Positions 1 to 9,146 of a stretch of 64,000 nt of DNA are shown here, one piece after another. Positions within the stretch are counted from its first letter, which is position 1. Each line of letters begins with the position of its first letter. The notes under the pieces are model-generated. The model had not been told where the DNA came from, made no database searches, and was given only the letters and a program-made list of their open reading frames with translations. Made by a program: the position numbers and the translations under genes. This stretch comes from an uncultured Oscillospiraceae bacterium (GTDB lineage Bacteria; Bacillota; Clostridia; Oscillospirales; Acutalibacteraceae), in contig URPQ01000003.1 of the NCBI GenBank assembly GCA_900549755.1, forward strand, positions 5,000 through 68,999. The letters run 5' to 3'.

Positions 1-966
1 AACGGTATTCAGACCTTTGTTACCATGGTGCATTTTTCAGTTCCGCTTTGGTTTGCAAAAAAGGGCGATTTCAGTAATTTGGAAAACATAAAGTATTTTG
101 AGCGCTTTTTGAATTATGTTGTGCCTAAAATAAGCCGATATGTGGATTTTTGGAATGTTTTGAATGAATTTAATTTAGGCTCAACCCAGCAAAAATTGGA
201 TTTTAAATTTAACAGTGTTTTCTTCCACGCGAGGGGATACCACATAATAAAGCAATACTCCGATAAACCGATAAGCTCGGCGCATGCATTGGTTCAATAC
301 TACGGGAGACGTCAGAACGATGTTTTTGATGTCACCATGCAGCATTATAATGATATAATAAATCATGAATTCTTTTTCCACGCAATGCGCACAGGCGAGC
401 TGGTATTACCGCACAAGGACGGCGTTTTTGATAAAGAATTAAAAAACACGGTGGATTTTTGGTCGGTAAATCTTTATACGCGAGACATTGTTGACGCGAG
501 AAAGAAGGATTTTCGCGGCGAACGGTACGATTTCACGAAAACGCGTATGCTCCCTATGAACTTCTATCTTGATGAATTTTATCCCGAGTGTGTTTATCAT
601 AACCTTAACAGATTGCTCGATAAGCCTGTTTACATAACGGAAAACGGCTGCAGCTGCTATGATGACGATTTCAGAATTGTATATCTTGCGGAATATCTTT
701 CGGCAATGAACGAGGCGATCAAGTCGGGCGTTGATTTAAGAGGATATTTATATTGGTCGTTCCTTGATAATTACGAATGGAGTACATATATACCGAAATT
801 CGGTTTGGTAGAGATCGATTATGAAAACAATTTCAAAAGAACGCCGAAACCAAGCGCATATTTTTATAAAGAGATAATTGAAAATAACGGGTTCAGCCAA
901 AAAATTCTTAAAAAATATCTTAAGAATATGCCCAGAGTTGACACTTCACTTCCTATAATTATTTGA
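1..966 (+). CDS. GH1 family beta-glucosidase, 5' partial
   Basis: Retaining glycoside hydrolase family 1 enzyme that removes glucose (or a related sugar) from the end of beta-linked oligosaccharides, most likely in the cytosol on imported sugars. The reading frame is open from base 1 (NGIQTFVT precedes the first ATG at 25), so the true start and roughly the first third of a usual 450-residue GH1 protein lie before the window. Visible landmarks are the acid/base motif LNEF (family TxNEP), the nucleophile motif ITENG, and the C-terminal YWSFLDNYEW segment followed by FGL. It sits 27 bases before a GH16 gene and probably belongs to the same operon. The family is clear; substrate preference is not readable. 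Confidence 0.93.
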   Translation, partial: NGIQTFVTMVHFSVPLWFAKKGDFSNLENIKYFERFLNYVVPKISRYVDFWNVLNEFNLGSTQQKLDFKFNSVFFHARGYHIIKQYSDKPISSAHALVQYYGRRQNDVFDVTMQHYNDIINHEFFFHAMRTGELVLPHKDGVFDKELKNTVDFWSVNLYTRDIVDARKKDFRGERYDFTKTRMLPMNFYLDEFYPECVYHNLNRLLDKPVYITENGCSCYDDDFRIVYLAEYLSAMNEAIKSGVDLRGYLYWSFLDNYEWSTYIPKFGLVEIDYENNFKRTPKPSAYFYKEIIENNGFSQKILKKYLKNMPRVDTSLPIII

Positions 967-993
967 TATCAGAGAAAAGGAGATATTGGTAAA

Positions 994-3900
994 ATGAGAA
1001 TTCAGAGAACTCGCAAAATTGCCGCTACATTCTTAGCTGCTGTGTTATTGATAGTGGGAATTGTTCCGACATTTCTTCCAAGCGGTGCGGGAACGGAAAA
1101 TACAGGTGACAGCAAGCTTTTGTTTACCAAAAAATTGGAAATAGTCAATTCCAATAAATATGCGACAACGGCTGATGTGGAGGAAGAAGGTAATTCCGGA
1201 TTCACCGCGAGTAAAAAGTTTACTTTAACAGACAGTAATTATTACAAGAGGGGAGCTAATTTTTTCCTTTTCAGAGATGTTTCGGCAGGTATTGACTTTT
1301 CTGAGGTAGGTAACAAGGGCAGCTACGTTTTTTGGTTGAAAACCCCACATTCGGTTACGCTTACGGTTGATATTCAGCTTGCCGATTTCAGCGCTGCGGC
1401 GAGGTTTAAAATCACAACAACCGACGAAACCGACTGGCAAAAGGTCACAATTGCACAAAGCGACATAACACTTCTTGATGATAAGTTTGATTTTGACGGT
1501 ATATACGGCTTGAAAGCAAGCGTTACAAAGGATGACTTTTTAAATGCCGGCGAGTCAATGTACTTCGGCATTATGGAGGCATACGGCAAGGGCGATGACG
1601 ATACCGGTGATATATCGGTACCCGAACTTATACACCAGCCCGGACTTTGGCGCGATGGTTCATTAAAGGATTATTCAAGCATTGAAACCGTGGCGGTTAC
1701 CGATAATGAAAGCTTCAGCACCGGCAAAAAATTCACGGTGTTGAATCAGGGTTATTATAATAACGACACGAGCTTTTATTTTACCGTCGATTTTAATGCT
1801 CAACTGGATTTTTCCGCAATCGGGAAAAAGGGATTTTTTAAGTTTTGGATTAAAACCCCGCATCGCGTTGCCTTTAAGGTGGAGGTTTTGCACACTGCAA
1901 GCTATTTGAGAGACGCAACCTTTGAAATCATCACATCCGACAGCACCGAATGGCAGGAAATATGTATATCCCGTCAGGATATGTCAATAAGCGATCCGAA
2001 TTTTGATTTCAGGAATTTAATAGGCATAAAGCTTTTACCGGTTGCGTCACTGTTTTTAAAGCCCGAAGAATCAATTCTATTCGGTCAGCTTGAAATTTAC
2101 GATGAGGCTCTTCCGTCATCCGGTGACGGCAGCGCAAAACCTAAAATTAAGAGGTCGCCGGGTATGTGGCGCGATGGTTCGTTAAAGGATTATTCAAGCA
2201 TTGAAACCGTCGGCGTTACAGATAATGATAAATTTGCCACAGCACAAAATTTCACGGTGCTGAATGATGAATACTATGATCACGACGCGAGCTTTTATAT
2301 TTTTGTTGATTGGTCTGCTAAAATAGACCTTTCTGCAATAGGAAAGAACGGATATATTAAATTCTGGATAAAAACACCACATTCGGTTACCTTTAAGGTG
2401 GAGGTTTTGCATACTACAAGCTATTTGAGAGACGCAACCTTTGAAATTACCACCTCGGACAGCACCGAGTGGCAGGAAATAAATATTCTCAGGGAAGATA
2501 TGTCCATAGGAGATCCCAACTTTGATTTTAAAAATCTTATAGGTTTTAAAGCGGTACCGAAAAAAGGAACATTTTTAAATGCAAATGAAAAAATCACTTT
2601 CGGTCAAATAGAAATATACGATGAAAACATCGGAGGCTCGGAAGAGAATCCGGGGCATATAGATTTAGGCGAGATAAAGCCCGACAAAAATTATACCGTA
2701 TTGTTTGACGCGCAGGTTAAGAACGGAGGCTGCGGTGCCGGCGGTATCCTTGTTAAGACAAAATATGCCGATACGAGTCTTTTTGAACATTCTTTAAAGG
2801 TTACAATGAAGGATTCGGAAAAATATTTTTCAAATCTTTCCAATATTACGTTTTATACTACCTATGGGAAGGATATAAACGTAGGTGACGCCCTTGAAAA
2901 CGGATATTTTGAGCTTTGGATCAAAACCCCGCGTCCGCTTACTATGGATCTGGTATTATCAAAATACTGGCCGACGGCTAAGATCCGGTTTACAACCGCC
3001 GAGGGAACGGGATGGCAAAAAATAAGAATGCCCGTTGCGGATTTTGTTGACGGCTATGAGTCGATGTCATACAACGGTATGATACTGATTCAGCTTGCGG
3101 CGGCAAATGCCTCAAGCTTTATCGCTGATAATGAGTCCTTTGAGGTTGGCAGACTGACATTTTTCTGCCCGAACAGTGATATAGGCTCGAGCGGCGCTGA
3201 CGAAACCTACCCGATAAGCGAGGATAAGCTCACAAGGTATGAGGGTACAAACTTCTTACTGACAACCTCTACACACGGCTTTTGGGCGGGAGAGCCTTCG
3301 GATGAGGCCAATATACACAATGAGTATGCCGGCGTAGCTAAGGATGATGTGAACTACTATAAGTTTAAAAACATAATGCGTATGTGGCTTGTAGATGTAG
3401 ACGAATACTATGCAAAGGGTACAAGCGGCGCTATGGTTTACATCAAAAGAGGGAGCGGCCCGAACGGAAGGGTTATTCCGGTTGACGTTAATGACTACAT
3501 TCTGACAGGCACCCTGAGAGTATGGATTAAGGTTACCAAGAAAATGACCTTTAATATCTCACTCAGAAACGGTCAGGCGAATGATGATATAGGTATATCA
3601 ATTCCCGTAACTATTGAGCCGACTGCCGAAAATAACGGGTTTAAGGAAATTCAAATTCCGCTTAAGGATTACTATGATAAAGCGGTAAAGGAAAATATTA
3701 AATACCGTTTTGATAAATTGGACGGATTCCATATTTCACCCGTTATTAAGGACAGGGAGCATTTCCTTGACGAGGGCGACGAAATAATTTACAGCACATT
3801 TGAATTATGGGCAAAGGAAGCGCCCGAACCGGTTCCGGCAGAGACCAAAAGAACATATACCTGCAGCAACGGCAACGGGGTAATACTGATTGACGAAAAT

Positions 3901-5688
3901 GAAATAATGCCCGAGACAACCGTGGTAAACACATTCCGAAATACGGTTGAGCTGAACAAAATGAAACACATTCTTTCCGAATGGTCAAAGGAAGCAACGC
4001 TTGTAGATACATATTGTATTCAGGCAATTTCAGATAACAAAACAGACGCAAGACTTACTCAGCCCTATGACAAGGTTAAGTTCAGTGTTCCGCTTACTTA
4101 TCTTTGCGGTAAGGATAAAATCACCACGAAAAACATAAGCGCTCTGAACGCGGTATTTTATTCCGAGGGCGTTTGTTCAAATGCCAAGCTCACGGTAGAG
4201 GAGGATAACCTCATAATTGAAACCTCGCTTTCGGGGGATCTGATTTTCTTCAGCGGCAAGCCCGGCAAGGACGGCAGGCTTTTTGATTTGCCTAAGAGCG
4301 ATAACAATGATTCTGCCGCGGTGGATTCGACTGATGACAGCAAAACGGACGATAACACCGGCTATGATGATGAGGATGACACCGAAGACGAGCAGAACGG
4401 CACCAAAAAGTACAAGAAGGTCATAAGACGGAAAAAGAACACTCAAAAGGGAAGTAACAAAATAATTTGGCTTTCGGTTTGCATTGTGGGGGCTGTTGCC
4501 GTACTTGTTTTAGGCTTCTTCGGGTATAAGAAGTTTATTGCGACCTCTCTGAGCCTTTTCCTGATTCTCGGCTTAACCTTTGTTGCGCCAATCACCGGTC
4601 TGGCGGCTGATGAAGACGTAAGACGTGCAGAAATTCGACTTTTGTATGACCATCCCGGAGTGCCCGGATATGATGCGGAATACGAAACAATTGTTTATTA
4701 CGGCGTGGGCGACGATTTAACCCGCCTGTCACCGAATGAATATACTCTGCACTGCGATTTAGCGGATATAAAAATTGACGGAATCAAATTTATTGTTCCT
4801 GCCTCATTTAAGGACAATACCGATATAGACGGATTTAAAATATATGCTACCGTTAATTCCGATAAAGAGGTTGAAGCATCATATCCGTTAATGGTTAAAA
4901 ACTGGAAGCTTGAGGTTCAGGATGATTTTGACGGAACAAGCCTTAATACCGAGCTTTGGTCGAACTACCCGCGCACAAACGGACAAATACCGCAGGATAA
5001 CGGGAAATACTGCCAGGCATATGTTTCGGAGGACTGTGTGACCGTTAAGGACGGCAAGCTGGAAATGCGCATTTTGGACGGCAAGGACGGCACGGCGTAT
5101 TCAAAGAACGAGCCGATTGATGCAGAATTCCTTATGCCGAGAATAACCTCAAAGGGCAAAGTTGAAAGCACATACGGCTGCTATGTTGCGAGTATACAAA
5201 TGCCGCATAACACTTCGGCAGGTTCTAACAGCGGCTTCTGGCTGCTGCCCACAACCGGAAACTGGGGCAATACGTTCCTGTTTGACAGCCCGACTACCTT
5301 AGACGGCTTTTCATGCGGAGAGCTTGACATTATTGAATATTCGCCGGCTTGGGGCGGCGGTAAATTCCAATCGGCACTGCATTGGTGGGATTCCGCAACC
5401 CTTTTAAAGGGCAGCGGAATGGAAATGGGAACCAATTATCCTAAGTTTACAAGGGGCGAGTACGTTGAGATGGCGTGCACCTGGACGGAAAACTCATATT
5501 GTATTTACTACGACGGTATATTGCAGCGAAAGGTTAAAAATCTTGTGGCAAGCGGCGAGAAGGCGTATGTACTTTTCACCATGCAAACCGCGGGATATAA
5601 CGGTAACGCAAGCTGGACCGGAATGTTCACAAAAGAGGATCTTCCGGAAATGGTATGCCGTGTAGATTATTTCAAGCTATTCAGCTAA
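994..5688 (+). CDS. Large modular GH16 protein with an internal membrane hairpin
   Basis: A 1564-residue secreted protein, probably an endo-beta-glucanase. It begins with a signal peptide (residues 1-30). Next are three related beta-sandwich modules of about 155-170 residues (about 45-200, 217-371, 390-544; the last two nearly identical), then a longer module (about 563-1092) shared with the GH16 protein at 19425-23363. An acidic and then lysine-rich linker leads to two hydrophobic segments (about 1158-1180 and 1184-1203). The C-terminal third is a GH16 catalytic domain with motif GELDIIEY near residue 1442, holding the nucleophile and acid/base glutamates. No dockerin is present. In the paralogue the modules on either side of the hydrophobic pair are contiguous, so the pair looks inserted. 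An AAAGGAG site precedes the ATG. Beta-1,3-glucan or mixed-linkage glucan is the likeliest substrate, by inference. Confidence 0.88.
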   Translation: MRIQRTRKIAATFLAAVLLIVGIVPTFLPSGAGTENTGDSKLLFTKKLEIVNSNKYATTADVEEEGNSGFTASKKFTLTDSNYYKRGANFFLFRDVSAGIDFSEVGNKGSYVFWLKTPHSVTLTVDIQLADFSAAARFKITTTDETDWQKVTIAQSDITLLDDKFDFDGIYGLKASVTKDDFLNAGESMYFGIMEAYGKGDDDTGDISVPELIHQPGLWRDGSLKDYSSIETVAVTDNESFSTGKKFTVLNQGYYNNDTSFYFTVDFNAQLDFSAIGKKGFFKFWIKTPHRVAFKVEVLHTASYLRDATFEIITSDSTEWQEICISRQDMSISDPNFDFRNLIGIKLLPVASLFLKPEESILFGQLEIYDEALPSSGDGSAKPKIKRSPGMWRDGSLKDYSSIETVGVTDNDKFATAQNFTVLNDEYYDHDASFYIFVDWSAKIDLSAIGKNGYIKFWIKTPHSVTFKVEVLHTTSYLRDATFEITTSDSTEWQEINILREDMSIGDPNFDFKNLIGFKAVPKKGTFLNANEKITFGQIEIYDENIGGSEENPGHIDLGEIKPDKNYTVLFDAQVKNGGCGAGGILVKTKYADTSLFEHSLKVTMKDSEKYFSNLSNITFYTTYGKDINVGDALENGYFELWIKTPRPLTMDLVLSKYWPTAKIRFTTAEGTGWQKIRMPVADFVDGYESMSYNGMILIQLAAANASSFIADNESFEVGRLTFFCPNSDIGSSGADETYPISEDKLTRYEGTNFLLTTSTHGFWAGEPSDEANIHNEYAGVAKDDVNYYKFKNIMRMWLVDVDEYYAKGTSGAMVYIKRGSGPNGRVIPVDVNDYILTGTLRVWIKVTKKMTFNISLRNGQANDDIGISIPVTIEPTAENNGFKEIQIPLKDYYDKAVKENIKYRFDKLDGFHISPVIKDREHFLDEGDEIIYSTFELWAKEAPEPVPAETKRTYTCSNGNGVILIDENEIMPETTVVNTFRNTVELNKMKHILSEWSKEATLVDTYCIQAISDNKTDARLTQPYDKVKFSVPLTYLCGKDKITTKNISALNAVFYSEGVCSNAKLTVEEDNLIIETSLSGDLIFFSGKPGKDGRLFDLPKSDNNDSAAVDSTDDSKTDDNTGYDDEDDTEDEQNGTKKYKKVIRRKKNTQKGSNKIIWLSVCIVGAVAVLVLGFFGYKKFIATSLSLFLILGLTFVAPITGLAADEDVRRAEIRLLYDHPGVPGYDAEYETIVYYGVGDDLTRLSPNEYTLHCDLADIKIDGIKFIVPASFKDNTDIDGFKIYATVNSDKEVEASYPLMVKNWKLEVQDDFDGTSLNTELWSNYPRTNGQIPQDNGKYCQAYVSEDCVTVKDGKLEMRILDGKDGTAYSKNEPIDAEFLMPRITSKGKVESTYGCYVASIQMPHNTSAGSNSGFWLLPTTGNWGNTFLFDSPTTLDGFSCGELDIIEYSPAWGGGKFQSALHWWDSATLLKGSGMEMGTNYPKFTRGEYVEMACTWTENSYCIYYDGILQRKVKNLVASGEKAYVLFTMQTAGYNGNASWTGMFTKEDLPEMVCRVDYFKLFS
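1644..2624 (+). repeat. Tandem coding repeat (two near-identical binding-like modules)
   Basis: Two consecutive segments of about 465 bases, starting near 1644 and 2163, encode almost the same beta-sandwich module. The DNA similarity is high at the start (the stretch coding SLKDYSSIETV, 1660s and 2178s) and in the block coding TPH..FKVEVLHT.SYLRDATFE. A third, more divergent copy precedes them from about 1126. The pattern suggests recent internal duplication. Confidence 0.75.
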
Positions 5689-5712
5689 AAAATTAAGAAC
5701 GGAGAGAAAAAG

Positions 5713-7176
5713 ATGCAATTTAAAAGAATTCTGTCATTAACTATGGTTTTTGTATTATCGCTTGCTGCTTTTTCGGGCTGTAAGAAAAGCGACGGAGATG
5801 AATACAGCGAATTTGTTTCCTATGTTGAGGTAGGCGGCGGAGACAACGCAAATAATCAAAAAGACAGCAAGGGCGATAATGAAGCCGATAACTCAAGCAC
5901 CGGCAACTCAGGCAGCGGTAAAACAAACAGCGGCAGCGGCAAAACGTCTAACGGTGCAACCACCACTAAAAACGGTAAAGTAGATTTAGGCGGCAGAACG
6001 ATTATATACCATACGTTTTGGTCAGAGCCTAAAAAGGGCGGCAGCGACCGTGAAAACACATATTGGAAGAAGAAAACAGAGCTTGAGAAGAAATATAATT
6101 TCAAATTCAAGCATGTTTCAAGCAACGACGATAATCTTTATGATAAGGTTATTACGAGTATTGTTGCCGGCAAGCCCTCCTGCGATATTATGTCCTCAAA
6201 GCAAATTGCGGTTCCCGCAATGAAGCAGGGCTTATTTTACGATCTTTCAAAGCTTGAGGAAATCAATTTGAATGATTCAAAATGGAGAAAATGCGTAACC
6301 GAAATGGGAACTCTTAACGGCAAAAAGTATCTTATGGAAGCCGGAAAGATGATTACATCGAATATGATTCTTTATAATAAGGACCTTTTCAAAGCTAAAA
6401 AAATGGACGGCGAGGATCTTTACACGCTCCAAAAGCAGGGAAAGCTTACGCTTAATAAGCTCATTTCGATTATGAAAAATATGTATGACGGAAAGAAAGC
6501 CTCCACCGTTGTTGATATTTTCCCGTTCAATCTTCACATTCAGTTTGCTTACGCTTACGGAAGTCAGATTGTAAGCAGAACACCCGGAACAACGAAATTC
6601 CAAAGCACAATCGGGTCAAATGAAGTGACAAATGCCTTCAAAGCCGCACAGGATTTGTTAAATTCCGGCGTTGTTGTAAATAATGCCGGCAGCTCATGGA
6701 CATGGGCGCGTGATGAATTCTTAAAGGGTAATTATCCGATACTTATCGGCTCGGGCGATCTTGAAAATATTGCAAGCAACTGCTCCTTTGATTTGGGCGC
6801 CTGTGTAATTCCTGACCTAAACGGAAAACCGGTATGCGAGATTTCGGACGTTCAGTGGGCGGCAATTCCTTATAACGTTAAAAATCCGCATGATGTTGCG
6901 TTTGTTTGGAATGAAATGGCGGATTATATATTCGATGTGAATTATAAGCTCCGTTACCAGGATATTGTTTCAAGCGATGTTATGCATCTGCTCGATGATA
7001 TTTCAAAGAGACAGGTAGCCGGTGAGCTGAAGGTGGATTATTACAATGTAATCAACATTTGGTCTGACGGTGTAGGCGGAGTATTCAACGAGATGATAGC
7101 CGGCACTACAACACCTGCTTCTGCAATTCAAACAGTAAATAATATGATTAAAACAAAGCTTAAAACCTATGAATAA
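5713..7176 (+). CDS. ABC sugar-binding lipoprotein (importer 1)
   Basis: Extracellular solute-binding protein (family 1 type, 487 residues) that would capture oligosaccharides and deliver them to the permeases encoded next. The N-terminus is a lipoprotein signal ending in AAFSGC, so Cys22 is the expected lipid attachment site, followed by a low-complexity Ser/Gly/Asn/Lys tether to about residue 85. The rest has the usual two-lobed binding-protein character. It starts 24 bases after the GH16 gene with a GGAGAG site. A strong hairpin lies between its stop codon and the first permease gene, which may keep expression of the binding protein above that of the membrane subunits. Substrate is inferred from the neighbours. 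Confidence 0.88.
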   Translation: MQFKRILSLTMVFVLSLAAFSGCKKSDGDEYSEFVSYVEVGGGDNANNQKDSKGDNEADNSSTGNSGSGKTNSGSGKTSNGATTTKNGKVDLGGRTIIYHTFWSEPKKGGSDRENTYWKKKTELEKKYNFKFKHVSSNDDNLYDKVITSIVAGKPSCDIMSSKQIAVPAMKQGLFYDLSKLEEINLNDSKWRKCVTEMGTLNGKKYLMEAGKMITSNMILYNKDLFKAKKMDGEDLYTLQKQGKLTLNKLISIMKNMYDGKKASTVVDIFPFNLHIQFAYAYGSQIVSRTPGTTKFQSTIGSNEVTNAFKAAQDLLNSGVVVNNAGSSWTWARDEFLKGNYPILIGSGDLENIASNCSFDLGACVIPDLNGKPVCEISDVQWAAIPYNVKNPHDVAFVWNEMADYIFDVNYKLRYQDIVSSDVMHLLDDISKRQVAGELKVDYYNVINIWSDGVGGVFNEMIAGTTTPASAIQTVNNMIKTKLKTYE

Positions 7177-7203
7177 TTAAAGAAAAAGCTTTGCAAGCCT
7201 TTT

Positions 7204-7237
7204 ATGAGAGTGTCGGCAATAATGCCGGCACTCTTAT
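7204..7237 (+). promoter_or_regulatory. Intergenic hairpin between binding protein and permeases
   Basis: A 15-bp stem (arms 7204-7218 and 7223-7237, two G-U pairs) with an ATAA loop. It is not followed by a run of T, so it is a poor intrinsic terminator. Placed between a binding-protein gene and its permease genes, it could protect the upstream message from 3' decay or partly attenuate the downstream genes. The structure is seen; the role is inferred. Confidence 0.6.
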
Positions 7238-7289
7238 AAGGAAACCGGAATACAGAGCCGTTACTACACTTGAGGGGAGTTAATTTCAG

Positions 7290-8189
7290 ATGCTCGGCAA
7301 AGAAAAATCAACACTGACACAACGCCGTAATAATAAGGGGTATTTGTTTGTATTGCCTTTTATTATCGGATTTTTCGCACTGTTTCTGTACCCGCTTTTG
7401 CAATCGGTGCTGTATAGCTTCGGTCAGCTTTCCCCCTCGGATAATTTTAAGCTTGTGCTTGAAGGAATTGATAATTATAAGGTGGCATTAAGGGAGGATG
7501 TTTCCTACTACCGTTTATTGATAAAGGCAATAACGGATATGCTGTATCAAATGCCCGTAATTCTGATTTTCAGTTTTATTATTGCCAATCTTTTAAAGGA
7601 TAAATTCCCGGGCAGGGGCGCTGTAAGACTGATTTTGTTTTTACCCGTTGTACTTTCCTCGGGCGTAATTGTCACACTCGGAAGAAACGACTCAATGCAG
7701 GAAATGATGAGCGGAGCACTCTCAAGCGAATCAACATCGCTGTTAAGTGTAGATTCACTTCGCGCGTTTCTTGTCAACATAAATATTTCGTCAAAGCTTG
7801 CATCTTACATAACAGACGCGGTTACCAATATTCTTTCAATAATAAATCATTCCGGAATACAGATACTTATATTTTTATCGGCGTTGCAGTCAATTCCCGA
7901 AGCGCTGTATGAAGCGTCATCAATTGACGGCGCCTCCGGTTGGGAAAACTTTTGGAAAATAACCTTTCCAATGGTTATTCCGCAAATGATTGTATGCCTG
8001 GTTTACACAATTATTGATTTATTTGTAAGCACCAACAACAGCGTGATTACATATATTTACTCTGTTGCCTTTAATAAAATACAATTCGGGTTATCCTCGG
8101 CAATGTCCTGCATTTACACAGTGATTGTAGCGGCAGTGCTGGGAGCATTTACACTTATATTCACAAGAATATTTAAGCATTACCGTTAA
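7290..8189 (+). CDS. ABC sugar permease, MalF-like (importer 1)
   Basis: Inner membrane-spanning subunit of a carbohydrate ABC importer (299 residues, the usual size). It has about six hydrophobic helices and the cytoplasmic EAA loop, seen as EASSIDGASGWENFWKITFP near residues 209-228, which contacts the ATPase. It follows an upstream hairpin and has a GAGGGGAG site. It pairs with the next gene, 13 bases downstream, to form the channel for the lipoprotein at 5713-7176. No ATPase gene is present in the locus. Confidence 0.92.
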   Translation: MLGKEKSTLTQRRNNKGYLFVLPFIIGFFALFLYPLLQSVLYSFGQLSPSDNFKLVLEGIDNYKVALREDVSYYRLLIKAITDMLYQMPVILIFSFIIANLLKDKFPGRGAVRLILFLPVVLSSGVIVTLGRNDSMQEMMSGALSSESTSLLSVDSLRAFLVNINISSKLASYITDAVTNILSIINHSGIQILIFLSALQSIPEALYEASSIDGASGWENFWKITFPMVIPQMIVCLVYTIIDLFVSTNNSVITYIYSVAFNKIQFGLSSAMSCIYTVIVAAVLGAFTLIFTRIFKHYR

Positions 8190-8202
8190 GGGAGGAAAAA
8201 AC

Positions 8203-9075
8203 GTGAAAATTAACAAATTCCGTATTAAGAAAAAAGCAAGTGCGGGAATAATTTTATTCGTTAAGATACTGATACTTACCGGTATATGCTTTGTTGTTCT
8301 GTACCCTCAATTTGAAAAGCTTGCCATTTCTTTTATGTCGGTTGATGACCTTTACGATTCAAGCGTTCAATACATTCCCTCGCAATTTTCTCTTAACAAT
8401 TATAAAAGAGCAATTGAATACACGGATTATTGGAACACCCTTATAAGAACCGTGCTGTTTGTACTTCTCAACTCGCTTTTACAGGTTTGTTCGGCCATGC
8501 TAATAGGCTACGGCTTTGCACGGTTTGATTTTAAGGGTAAAAATATATTATTCGGCTGCGTTATAGCAACGCTTATTGTTCCGGTACAAAGCTTTGTTGT
8601 TCCGCTTTACAAGCACTTTTTAGGGCTTAAGCTGTTAAATACCGCTTTCCCGATACTTTTATTATCGGCAGGCGGCATTGGGCTTAAAAGCGGATTATAC
8701 ATATTTTTATTCCGTCAAAGATTTGCGGGAATTCCGAAGGAGCTTGAGGAATCGGGAAAAATTGACGGTGCGGGAGATTTCAGAATTTTCAGAAGTATAA
8801 TGGTCCCGAGTGCCTTAACCATATTTGTAACGTGCCTGCTGTTCTCATTTGTGTGGCAGTGGACCGATAACTATTACATTTCGGTTTTTATGCCCACAAA
8901 CAAATATCTTGCCAATATGGTAAGCCTGTTGGCAACAATAAGCTCAGACGATTATTCGCTTTCTCTCCTTACAAATGCCGGAGTTATTCTTTTGATATTG
9001 CCGATATTATTTATATTTTTAATCGCTCAACGTTTCTTTGTTCAAGGGGTTGAAACTGCCGGAATAGTAGGATAG
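8203..9075 (+). CDS. ABC sugar permease, MalG-like (importer 1)
   Basis: Second permease subunit of importer 1 (290 residues). It reads from a GTG start after a GGGAGG site. Hydrophobic helices and the EAA loop (ELEESGKIDGAGDFRIFRSI, about residues 183-202) mark the MalG/AraQ family. Its partner is the MalF-like protein immediately upstream. A 71-base gap with no clear terminator separates it from the second binding-protein gene, so importers 1 and 2 are probably cotranscribed. Confidence 0.92.
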   Translation: MKINKFRIKKKASAGIILFVKILILTGICFVVLYPQFEKLAISFMSVDDLYDSSVQYIPSQFSLNNYKRAIEYTDYWNTLIRTVLFVLLNSLLQVCSAMLIGYGFARFDFKGKNILFGCVIATLIVPVQSFVVPLYKHFLGLKLLNTAFPILLLSAGGIGLKSGLYIFLFRQRFAGIPKELEESGKIDGAGDFRIFRSIMVPSALTIFVTCLLFSFVWQWTDNYYISVFMPTNKYLANMVSLLATISSDDYSLSLLTNAGVILLILPILFIFLIAQRFFVQGVETAGIVG

Positions 9076-9146
9076 TATTTACAAAAATTTTTTAGCCATT
9101 ATTGCGTTTTTTATTGGCTTAAAGCGATGGCAGAACGGAGATTTGT

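Noticed and set aside
25..27. ATG at 25 as the start of the GH1 gene
   Set aside because: The residues coded before it (NGIQTFVT) belong to the GH1 fold, so the gene continues upstream of the window.
9080..9120. Possible terminator between the two importers
   Set aside because: Only a short imperfect pairing (TTAGCCA with TGGCTTAA) with a long AT loop; too weak to call.
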